Part shown: positions 1 through 6,791 of the stretch, piece after piece | Layout of the letters: the number at the start of each line of letters is the position of its first letter | Position numbering within the stretch: the first letter of the stretch is position 1 | Source of the DNA: JBBDIM01 sp040880405 | GTDB taxonomy: Bacteria; Planctomycetota; Planctomycetia; Pirellulales; Pirellulaceae | NCBI GenBank assembly: GCA_040880405.1 | Contig: JBBDIM010000146.1 | Span: 1-17,891 of the forward strand | Length of the DNA: 17,891 bases | Direction: 5' to 3' | The notes under the pieces: generated by a model | Databases searched by the model: none | Told to the model about the DNA's origin: nothing | What the model saw: the letters and a program-made list of their open reading frames with translations, nothing else | Made by a program: the position numbers and the translations under genes

Positions 1-1325
1 AGCGTGGCGTTGAGGTCGTGGATGGGGACTCGGTTTTGGGTGATGTTGTAGCCGAAGTCGTCGGTCTCGCCGTAGGCTTGACCGCCGCGGATGCCTCCGC
101 CGGCTAGCCACATGCTGAAGCAACGGCCATGGTGGTCTCGGCCGAAGTGGCGGTCGTCCACTTCTCCTTGTCGGTAGGCGGTGCGGCCGAACTCACCACC
201 CCAGACGACCAGCGTCTCGTCCAGCAGCCCCAGCTGCTCCAGGTCTTCAATCAAGGCGGCGGTCGGTTGGTCGGTATCGGCGCATTGCCTGGGTAGGTCA
301 CGCGTCAGGTGGAAATGTTGGTCCCAGCCTCGGTGGAAGAGTTGCACGAAGCGGACATCCCGCTGAGCCAGTCGTCGGGCCAACAGGCAGTTGGCGGCGT
401 AGGTGCCGGGGGTTCGCGAGTCGGGGCCGTATCGCTCGAAGGTTTGCTCCGGTTCGCGGGAAAGATCGGTCAATTCGGGGACCGACATCTGCATCCGGTA
501 CGCCATCTCGTATTGGCTGATCCGCGTTTCGATTTCCGGATCACCCACCGCTGCAAGCCGCTGCTGGTTGAACTGTTCGATGACATCGAGCATCGCACGG
601 CGATCGGCCCTGCTAATCCCCGCGGGGGAGTTCAAGTACAACACCGGATCGGCCCCGCCTCGGAGGCGAACCCCTTGGTGCCGGTTGGGCAGAAAGCTGG
701 CGGACCACAGCCGGTCGAACAGCGGCTGCTGGTTGGCCAGGCTGCCTCCTTGCGAGACCAACACGACAAACGCCGGTAGGTTTTCGTTTTCGCTCCCCAG
801 GCCATAGCTGAGCCAAGCCCCGAGGCTCGGCCTCCCAGGGAGTTGGTGCCCTGTGAGGAGCATCGTCATCCCGGGGTCGTGGTTGATCGCGTCGGTTTGG
901 ACCGAGCGGACCAGGCAAATCTTATCGGCCAGCCGCGCGGTGTGCGGCAACAGTTCGCTGAGCCACATGCGCGACTCGCCATGCTGCTTGAAGCGGTAAG
1001 GGGAAGCAACCAGCGGCAACCGCTCCTGCCCGGCAGTCATTCCGGTTAGCCGCTGCCCACCGCGGATCGACTCCGGCAGTTCCTGCCCATCCCACTTGGC
1101 GAGCTCCGGCTTATAGTCGAACAAATCGTGCTGTGAAGGGGCCCCGGATTGGCAAAGGTAAATCACGCGTTTGGCTTGAGGGGCGAAGTGCGTCCGCTCA
1201 GCGGCGAGCGCCGGTTGCTCACCCAACAGCCCCCGCAGCGCGGCCGCGCCGATCCCCAAGCCTGCCTGCCGCAGGAAGGTCCGCCGCGTGGCGGTGATGT
1301 CGGGTTGGTGCGCGGTGGGAAGCAT
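1..1325 (-). CDS. DUF1501 family protein with Tat signal, 3' end outside window
   Basis: The minus-strand frame is open from an ATG at 1325 to the window start, giving about 441 residues with no stop. The N-terminus carries a twin-arginine motif, TRRTFLR at residues 13-19, followed by a short hydrophobic stretch, so folded export by Tat is expected. Recognisable DUF1501 stretches include the CQSGAPSQHDLFDYKP block near residues 57-72, WGGEFGRTA, and GRDHHGRCFSMWLAGGG with GIRGG after it. The protein breaks off at VPIHDLNATL, where family members usually continue for a few dozen residues. DUF1501 belongs to the alkaline phosphatase/sulfatase-like superfamily, but its substrate is unknown. The ATG lies 2 nt after the TGA of the PSCyt/PSD1 gene, so the two are almost certainly co-transcribed and translationally coupled. 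Identification is firm; the biochemical role is not known. Confidence 0.93.
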   Translation of the reverse strand, partial: MLPTAHQPDITATRRTFLRQAGLGIGAAALRGLLGEQPALAAERTHFAPQAKRVIYLCQSGAPSQHDLFDYKPELAKWDGQELPESIRGGQRLTGMTAGQERLPLVASPYRFKQHGESRMWLSELLPHTARLADKICLVRSVQTDAINHDPGMTMLLTGHQLPGRPSLGAWLSYGLGSENENLPAFVVLVSQGGSLANQQPLFDRLWSASFLPNRHQGVRLRGGADPVLYLNSPAGISRADRRAMLDVIEQFNQQRLAAVGDPEIETRISQYEMAYRMQMSVPELTDLSREPEQTFERYGPDSRTPGTYAANCLLARRLAQRDVRFVQLFHRGWDQHFHLTRDLPRQCADTDQPTAALIEDLEQLGLLDETLVVWGGEFGRTAYRQGEVDDRHFGRDHHGRCFSMWLAGGGIRGGQAYGETDDFGYNITQNRVPIHDLNAT

Positions 1326-1327
1326 GG

Positions 1328-4300
1328 TCAGTCGGTGGTGAGGGCCTGGTCGAGGTTCATGACGGTTTGGCAAACAACGGCTAGCGCGGCGACTTCGGTA
1401 ACAACCGATTCCGGAGGCGGCGAGGTTTCGCCGATCGACAGGAAGGCATCACGCCGGTTGGGGTTTTCGGTGAAGATCGTGTGTTGCCGGTGGTAAAGCT
1501 GGCTCAATGCTGTGTGCTGCTCGGCCGTGGAGGACTGAGCGGTGAGTCGAAGGAAGGCCTCATCGATTTGCCGCGTCAACTCGCGGGGGTGTTTCTCAAT
1601 GAGATCTGCCGCCATGGCTCTCGCCGCTTCGACGAAGGTGGGGTCGTTCAGCAGCACCAGCGCTTGCTGGGGTGTGTTGGAACGTCCTCGCTGGGCGACG
1701 CAGGTCTCGCGGTTGGGTGCATCGAACGTAGCGAGCGCCGGGGGCGGGCTGCTCCGTTTCCAGTAGGTGTACAGGCCCCGGCGGTAGAGCTGTGAGCCCT
1801 CATCTTGTACGTACGACTGGGACGTGTAGTCCGCACCGTAGGCGATCTCTTCCCACAGCCCTTCCACCTGATACGGCCGGACGCTACGGCCTCCCTGCTG
1901 CCGAACCAACAGCCCGCTGCTCGCCAAGGCGGCATCGCGGATCTCTTCGGCCGCTCGCCGCAGCCGCGGACCCCGGGCCAGGTGGCGGTTCTCGGGATCG
2001 GCCAAATAGGCCGCGCGGCCGACCTCGCTTGTTTGGGCGTAGGTGCGTGAGGTGACAATCAACCGGTGCAGGTGCTTGCGGTTCCAGCCGCTTTCGATCA
2101 GCTCCGAAGCCAAAAAGTCGAGCAGCTTCGCGTGCCGGGGGATCTCCCCCCGGATGCCAAAGTCGTCCACCGTTTTCACTAAGCCGATGCCGAAATGATG
2201 AGCCCAAATCCGGTTGGCCAGGACTCTGGCGGTGAGCGGGTTTTTGGGATGTACCAACCACCGCGCCAGTTCCAGGCGGTTGGTCGGTTGACCGAAGTCT
2301 TCGGAAAACAGGCTGGTCGGGGCCGCGGGGGTCACGACCTCGCCGAGTCGATCGTACTGCCCACCGATCCGGAGATGTGTCGTGCGGGGCTCGGCCTGTT
2401 CGGCGACGACCATCGTTTCGGGGAACGTTTGCCGTAAGCGATCGAGCCGGCGCTGCCAGGTTGCACGTTGCGACTGGAGCTCGACGTAAGGGGGGGACGT
2501 TTCCTCCAGCATCCAGGTTACCAGCCGCTCGGTTTGGGCCGCGGTTCGTTTTTCTTCCGGCAGGTCGAGCAGCTCCGCCAGGCGGTTTTCCCCCGCGAGC
2601 CGGGCCACCGCTTCACCGGTTAGCGACTCGGTATAAACCCGAACCTCATCCAGCATGCCCCGCAGCCCAGGAGCCTCCGGCAGTCCGGCGATGAAGGTTC
2701 CCCGGCCAGGAAAGGGACGCGGGTTCAGCGGGTCGTCCGCTAACAGGTGCGGTGGTTGCGTCTGTTCGACCAGCGCCAGTGGTTGGCCACCCAGCAGCAC
2801 CGCAACCGCGGGGCTCTCCGTGGGGCGGAGGACAACCGCCAAGTGTTGCCATTGGTGCAGCGTGGGAAACGGATCTTCACTGGCCAGCAAAAACCGCGTC
2901 CCGGCGCTCGTTTGGTAGAGCACCCACAACCGGCCTGCCTCCACAACCACTTCCAGTTGAGGCCGCTCGCCGGGGACATGGGCCAGCAGCACGGCCGAGT
3001 CCTTGGTGGTGGGGTAAATCGAGGCAGAGAACGTCAGCCCCAGGGTATCGCGGGGGTCGGGCAGTTCGGCCAGTCGCAGATAGGTCCGGCCATCGAGCAG
3101 CAGGCTGTCATCGACGCGACCGGGGATAAACCGAGCAGTCTCCGGCCTAAGCTCCAGCTTCCCCTCAGTGCCGGCCTTGTTGGCGAGTGCGTCACCGGGG
3201 CCATCCAGGGGTGCGTCGATCCACAAGGAATCGCTGGGTAGCGCCACCGCTGCACTTTGCGATGATTGCTGATCGATCCAGGTTGGGAGACCCGCTTGCC
3301 CGCGGGTTCGCAGCGCGGCCAAGCTGGAATCGAGTTCCGCCAACCGAGCCTCGATCACCTGCGACTCCCGTCGCTGCTCAAACGTCGGACTCGCGAGGAC
3401 CGGCACGGCGTTGCCTCGGCGGCCATCGAGTCCCCGTTCCGCGAAGTTGTCGAACATCGCCGCCAAGCGGTAATACTCCCGCTGCGAGATCGGATCGAAC
3501 TTATGATCGTGACACTGCGCGCAAGAGAACGTGAGACCCAGCCAGGTGGTCGCGGTAGTGTTCACTCGGTCGACCACATAGGCGTGCTGGTACTCCGCGG
3601 CAATCGCCCCCATCTCGTCGTTCACCGGATGCGACCGGAGAAAGCCGGTGGCGGTGATTTGCTCGATGGTGGCACCCGGCAATAGATCTCCCGCAAGCTG
3701 CTCGATTGTGAACTGATCCAACGGCATGTTGGCGTTGAGCGCCTCGATCACCCATTCCCGGTATCGCCACATCTCGCGATGGCTGTCGATGTTGTACCCG
3801 TGGGTGTCGGCGTACCGCGCCAGGTCCAACCAACCGCGAGCCATCTGTTCGCCATAGGCAGGCGAGGCCAACAACCGGTCGACCGCCTGTTCCCGCGCCA
3901 GCGGTGAATCCTCCGAAATAAACTCCGCAAGCTCCTCCGGTGTGGGAGGCAACCCGGTCAAGTCAAAGGTGACGCGGCGGAGCCAAGTGGCAGAATCGGC
4001 GGGCGGCGCGAGTTGTTTTTCTTGCTGGGAAAGCTGGTCCGTGACGTGGCGATCAATGGTTCCGGGGCTCCGCTCGATCGGCTGAAAGGCCCAGTGCCCG
4101 GCGGTGGTTGCTCCTTGTTCGATCCAGGTGCGAAGCAGGGCGATCTCGGCCAAGCTGGGCTGGCTTTCCGCTTCCGGCGGTGGCATCCGCACCTGCGGAT
4201 CACTGGCGACGAGCCGTTGGTACAACTCACTCTCGGCCAAGTCGCCTGGCGAAATGACGCGAGCGTGATCCTCCGCCAAATCCAACCGCAGTTTCGCCTG

Positions 4301-4492
4301 CCGCGTGCCAGCGTCCGGGCCGTGGCACGGATAACAGTGCTGGGCCAAAATCGGGCGGACCTGGGTCGCGTATTCGACCGGAGTTTCGGCCGCAGCGGTC
4401 CCCACCAGCAAGCAGCCCAACAGCGCGATCATCCCACTGGCCGCGTGGCGCGGCCGAGGCAAAATCGAAACACCGCCGAACAAGGGACCCAA
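1328..4492 (-). CDS. PSCyt1-PSCyt2(DUF1549)-LamG-PSD1(DUF1553) secreted protein
   Basis: This 1054-residue protein has the classic planctomycete architecture. A signal peptide (hydrophobic residues about 21-35, ending AAA-E) is followed by PSCyt1 with a CYPCH cytochrome c-type haem motif at residues 53-57. PSCyt2/DUF1549 follows (about 165-350) and contains a second CxxCH (CAQCH, 324-328) and the HKFDPISQREYY block. A LamG-like concanavalin-type beta sandwich occupies roughly 420-640, with the typical DEVRVYTESL ending. PSD1/DUF1553 (about 735-1010) includes NRLELARWLVHP and the RGRSNTPQQALVLLNDP block. The protein is presumably an exported, haem-binding, sugar-binding protein working with the DUF1501 partner that follows. 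The start chosen is TTG at 4492, because a GGAG lies 9 nt upstream. TTG at residue 11 or ATG at residue 21 (4432) remain possible and would still leave the signal peptide. Domain identity is firm; function in the cell is unknown. Confidence 0.93.
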   Translation of the reverse strand: MGPLFGGVSILPRPRHAASGMIALLGCLLVGTAAAETPVEYATQVRPILAQHCYPCHGPDAGTRQAKLRLDLAEDHARVISPGDLAESELYQRLVASDPQVRMPPPEAESQPSLAEIALLRTWIEQGATTAGHWAFQPIERSPGTIDRHVTDQLSQQEKQLAPPADSATWLRRVTFDLTGLPPTPEELAEFISEDSPLAREQAVDRLLASPAYGEQMARGWLDLARYADTHGYNIDSHREMWRYREWVIEALNANMPLDQFTIEQLAGDLLPGATIEQITATGFLRSHPVNDEMGAIAAEYQHAYVVDRVNTTATTWLGLTFSCAQCHDHKFDPISQREYYRLAAMFDNFAERGLDGRRGNAVPVLASPTFEQRRESQVIEARLAELDSSLAALRTRGQAGLPTWIDQQSSQSAAVALPSDSLWIDAPLDGPGDALANKAGTEGKLELRPETARFIPGRVDDSLLLDGRTYLRLAELPDPRDTLGLTFSASIYPTTKDSAVLLAHVPGERPQLEVVVEAGRLWVLYQTSAGTRFLLASEDPFPTLHQWQHLAVVLRPTESPAVAVLLGGQPLALVEQTQPPHLLADDPLNPRPFPGRGTFIAGLPEAPGLRGMLDEVRVYTESLTGEAVARLAGENRLAELLDLPEEKRTAAQTERLVTWMLEETSPPYVELQSQRATWQRRLDRLRQTFPETMVVAEQAEPRTTHLRIGGQYDRLGEVVTPAAPTSLFSEDFGQPTNRLELARWLVHPKNPLTARVLANRIWAHHFGIGLVKTVDDFGIRGEIPRHAKLLDFLASELIESGWNRKHLHRLIVTSRTYAQTSEVGRAAYLADPENRHLARGPRLRRAAEEIRDAALASSGLLVRQQGGRSVRPYQVEGLWEEIAYGADYTSQSYVQDEGSQLYRRGLYTYWKRSSPPPALATFDAPNRETCVAQRGRSNTPQQALVLLNDPTFVEAARAMAADLIEKHPRELTRQIDEAFLRLTAQSSTAEQHTALSQLYHRQHTIFTENPNRRDAFLSIGETSPPPESVVTEVAALAVVCQTVMNLDQALTTD

Positions 4493-4832
4493 GGTGGATT
4501 GCTCCGTGGAGAAAGAGAACCAAACACGCCACTCTCTCCATCATACCGCCGCAGGCCAAAAAAGGCCCGTCCGCGCTTCTCGGAGGTATCCAGGATCGCC
4601 TCACCCAAGGTTGGGTTATCCGACTTGAAGCGGGTGTTACCGGGGTTTCCCGGAAAACATCGGTTGCGGAGCGGGAATCGCCTGTCGGCGGCCCTTGGGG
4701 GAACTGTCGCGATAAACTTGGTTTCCCAGGGCCCCAACCAGGGTAGAATGGCCCGTGCTGGTGGCGTGGTTAGGCGGGGCGTGGCCGGCTGAACCGCCCT
4801 GTTGTTGACGAGTCCCCCGAGGGCAAGAAACG
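4493..4832. other. Divergent intergenic region
   Basis: This 340-nt stretch separates the leftward PSCyt/PSD1 gene from the rightward ankyrin gene and should hold promoters for both. Leftward, TATGAT (minus strand of 4540-4545) sits about 48 nt before the TTG start, without a good -35. Rightward, TAGAAT at 4744-4749 sits 84 nt before the ankyrin ATG, also without a convincing -35. Short open frames cross the region on both strands but none has family features. No repeats or RNA genes were recognised. Confidence 0.5.
4540..4545 (-). promoter_or_regulatory. Candidate -10 box for the PSCyt/DUF1501 operon
   Basis: TATGAT on the minus strand matches the sigma-70 -10 consensus at five of six positions. 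It would give a leader of about 40 nt carrying the GGAG upstream of the TTG start. The -35 region 17 nt further upstream (GGGCCT) is poor, so this is tentative. Confidence 0.25.
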
Positions 4833-5786
4833 ATGCGTTTTGTTTTAAAGTATGCCGTGGCAATTTTGGTGCTGTTGCTCGTCTTAGCCGTTAGCGGTGG
4901 CGGGATGAAATACGTCTACCGAGTAATGCCCTTCACCACTTGGCACGCCAAGCAGGGCTGGAAGGCGGAGAAGTTTTTTGACGGCCCGCAAGTGATCGCC
5001 CTGTGCAAGGCGATTGAAGCGAATGACCTGGAAGAGATCGACCGCCTGATCCAAGCGGGTGCCGATGTGAATGCCAAAGGTAAGGAGAACATGACGCCAC
5101 TGCTGTGGTCGTATCCCGACAACAAACTGGCACGTTTTGAAAAACTACTGGAGCAAGGGGCCGATCCGAATGTCAAATTCGAGGGGCGATTCGGAACCAA
5201 CTATTTAAATCCGGGCGATTCGGTCACGCATATCGCGGCGAAGACGAAATTTGAGGGTCACCTCGCCGCTGTTTTGAAGCATGGCGGGGATCCGAACCTC
5301 AAGGGGTGGATTGAAAATCTACCACTTCATTTGGTCATTTCCTATGCCCCAAACAAACAAGAGCGAATCCGGCTGTTATTGGAAGCGGGAGCGGATATCG
5401 ACGGCCTAAGCGGATCGGATGTTACGCCGGTCATGAAGGCAATTTCCTGGGGAAGACAATTCTCCCTTGCTCTATTTTTACTGGAAAATGGTGCTGATCC
5501 AATGGCCCGCCAGAAGGGCAATCTTCAAAATTGTGTCGAGATCCTTGTATCTAATGAAATGCAGACTGCCAAATACTGGAGCCCCCAGCAGCGGACCGAT
5601 TTTCAAAAACTAGAAAAATGGCTGGTCGCCCAAGGGATTTCCGTGGACGATGCACGAGAAGACCTCAAACGATGGCGAGACTGGGATAGAACCCATACGG
5701 TCAGGCACAACCGCGACACGCTTGGCTACCGAAAGCGAGCCGAACGCAAGGCGAAAGAGCAGGCCGACAAAGACTTAATGCCTTGA
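4833..5786 (+). CDS. Membrane-anchored ankyrin-repeat protein
   Basis: The protein has 317 residues. Residues 5-24 form a strongly hydrophobic helix after MRFVLK, so it is probably anchored in the membrane with the rest outside the cytoplasm, or exported. Ankyrin repeats fill about residues 50-230, with the recurring signature of a helix pair followed by GADVN, GADPN, GGDPN, GADID and GADPM. The last 70 residues are charged and helical, rich in Lys/Arg/Glu. Ankyrin repeats bind proteins, but no partner can be named. GAGGG at 4819-4823 lies 9 nt before the ATG and supports this start. Base composition differs from the neighbours: a hand count gives 52 G/C in 120 bases at 5461-5580, against 44 in 60 at 6061-6120. 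This could reflect acquisition or relaxed selection. It is a single gene convergent with the next, with only 19 nt between them. Confidence 0.9.
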   Translation: MRFVLKYAVAILVLLLVLAVSGGGMKYVYRVMPFTTWHAKQGWKAEKFFDGPQVIALCKAIEANDLEEIDRLIQAGADVNAKGKENMTPLLWSYPDNKLARFEKLLEQGADPNVKFEGRFGTNYLNPGDSVTHIAAKTKFEGHLAAVLKHGGDPNLKGWIENLPLHLVISYAPNKQERIRLLLEAGADIDGLSGSDVTPVMKAISWGRQFSLALFLLENGADPMARQKGNLQNCVEILVSNEMQTAKYWSPQQRTDFQKLEKWLVAQGISVDDAREDLKRWRDWDRTHTVRHNRDTLGYRKRAERKAKEQADKDLMP

Positions 5787-5805
5787 GTTTCGTAGGGATT
5801 CCATT

Positions 5806-6393
5806 TCAGCTTTGATCGCGGAGCTTCAGGATCATCTCGACCACCGCCTGCTCGGTCTCGGCCTGCCGGGCGATCTCGTCGAGGGGGGTTTGCTGGTCCG
5901 CCAGATCGTAAATCAAATCGCGACGGGGCTCGCTGCACAAGATTTCCGAGACTTGAGTGAAGGGGGGAGGGGCCGCGGGGTCCCCCTTATCGATCTCGGC
6001 CAGCAGTTGCCGGAGGTACTCGTGGGCCCGGTCGTCGGTCGGCACAGATTTCTTTTCGGCCTGCTCCAGCAGGGCTTGCAGGCGATCCGCTTCCCGCCGG
6101 GCCAGGTCTTGCCAGCGGGCCAACAGCCGCAGTTTGGTGTTGATCTCTCCCTGAAGCTGCCGGGTGATCTCCAGCATCTCGACCTGCCACCGCCGCAAAT
6201 CGGCCGGGCCGTCCGACATCGTCCAGCGCTTCTCAACCGGCCGAGGTGTGCGGATCAAATGCCCCGTTTGTTTCCCTTCCCGCTTGCGGATGCCGGCGCG
6301 TTGCCGAGTCCCCCGGCGCATCAGAATCCAGGTCAGCAGGACAATGCCGCCGATGAAGCTGACGTAGGGAAGTAATTCGCGAAATCCATCCAT
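5806..6393 (-). CDS. Hypothetical membrane protein with coiled coil and C-terminal HTH-like segment
   Basis: This 195-residue protein is not from a family I can name with certainty. Residues 8-25 form one transmembrane helix (after MDGFREL), followed at once by a basic cytoplasmic stretch (MRRGTRQRAGIRKREGK), which fits N-out/C-in topology. Residues about 70-120 are rich in Leu/Arg/Glu/Gln and probably form a coiled coil (LQGEINTKLRLLARWQ). The C-terminal 35 residues (IYDLADQQTPLDEIARQ, ending VEMILKLRDQS) resemble the small helix-turn-helix tail of DUF2802/SwrB-like membrane proteins, where a short HTH follows a coiled coil; this is a resemblance only. No strong Shine-Dalgarno precedes the ATG. 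A candidate promoter lies about 46-74 nt upstream. The gene stands alone between a convergent ankyrin gene and a repeat-bearing intergenic region. Confidence 0.8.
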   Translation of the reverse strand: MDGFRELLPYVSFIGGIVLLTWILMRRGTRQRAGIRKREGKQTGHLIRTPRPVEKRWTMSDGPADLRRWQVEMLEITRQLQGEINTKLRLLARWQDLARREADRLQALLEQAEKKSVPTDDRAHEYLRQLLAEIDKGDPAAPPPFTQVSEILCSEPRRDLIYDLADQQTPLDEIARQAETEQAVVEMILKLRDQS

Positions 6394-6438
6394 GGGAAGC
6401 CGGGGGCCTACAGGGTGCCAAGAACCGGGGGTTGCTGT

Positions 6439-6467
6439 GTTCTACGCCCCGATCTTAGCAGGTTCAA
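6439..6467 (-). promoter_or_regulatory. Candidate promoter for the 195-residue protein
   Basis: On the minus strand, TTGAAC (6462-6467) and TAGAAC (6439-6444) are separated by exactly 17 nt. Each box matches the sigma-70 consensus at four of six positions. Predicted transcription would start about 40 nt before the ATG at 6393. Confidence 0.35.
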
Positions 6468-6519
6468 GCCCTGCCCGGTTGGGAAGTGTGTAGCGGGCGT
6501 AAGACAAGATTCGCCAAAA

Positions 6520-6593
6520 GGGGATGAGTTCAATTACAAGGAGTCGGAGGTTTATAAGTTTCGGCCGCGGTCCCCGTAATTGTACTTATCCCC
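6520..6593 (+). repeat. 74-bp palindromic element, copy 1
   Basis: The element begins GGGGATGAGTTCAATTAC and ends GTAATTGTACTTATCCCC. These 18-bp ends are inverted repeats with 2 mismatches. The whole unit is about 80% identical (59 of 74 by hand alignment) to the reverse complement of copy 2 at 6684-6757. The outer 20 bp are identical between copies and the centre is divergent. Size and structure suggest a REP-like or miniature non-autonomous mobile element; no transposase is nearby. Confidence 0.75.
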
Positions 6594-6683
6594 GTACCTA
6601 TTTGGCGCGTGAGCCAGTCGCCGCCCCTGGTTCTCACTGTCGGGCTTGAGGATGTACGGCTGTTGAGGATGGTGCGTTTGGAG

Positions 6684-6757
6684 GGGGATAAGTTCAATTG
6701 CGGGTGCCGCGGATGAGGGGTCTATTCCGCCGACTCTTTGTAATTGAACTCATCCCC
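6684..6757 (-). repeat. 74-bp palindromic element, copy 2, inverted
   Basis: This copy has exactly the same length as copy 1 and the opposite orientation. It begins GGGGATAAGTTCAATTGC and ends GTAATTGAACTCATCCCC. Its right 27 bp (6731-6757) pair with 6520-6546 of copy 1 with one mismatch, so a transcript across both could fold into one long hairpin. It starts about 35 nt past the symporter stop codon and may therefore shape the 3' end of that mRNA. Confidence 0.75.
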
Positions 6758-6791
6758 GATGCCCCGCGACCGAGATTGGAATCCCCCTTTT

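Larger units (their letters stand above)
6394..6791. other. Intergenic region carrying two 74-bp palindromic elements
   Basis: These 398 nt between the symporter stop and the start of the 195-residue protein gene contain no convincing coding sequence. They hold a candidate promoter for the leftward gene (6439-6467), two related 74-bp palindromic elements (6520-6593 and 6684-6757), and a 90-nt spacer between the elements in which I see nothing recognisable. Confidence 0.7.

Noticed and set aside
4013..4792. A 259-residue plus-strand frame over the 5' part of the PSCyt gene.
   Set aside because: Antisense to a gene with clear domain motifs, and the translated sequence shows no recognisable family.
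6423..6480. tRNA-like fold: a T-arm-like GCAGG-TTCAAGC-CCTGC enclosed by complementary 7-nt ends.
   Set aside because: The whole unit spans only 58 nt and has no room for D and anticodon arms, so it is not a tRNA. The same bases fit a minus-strand promoter.
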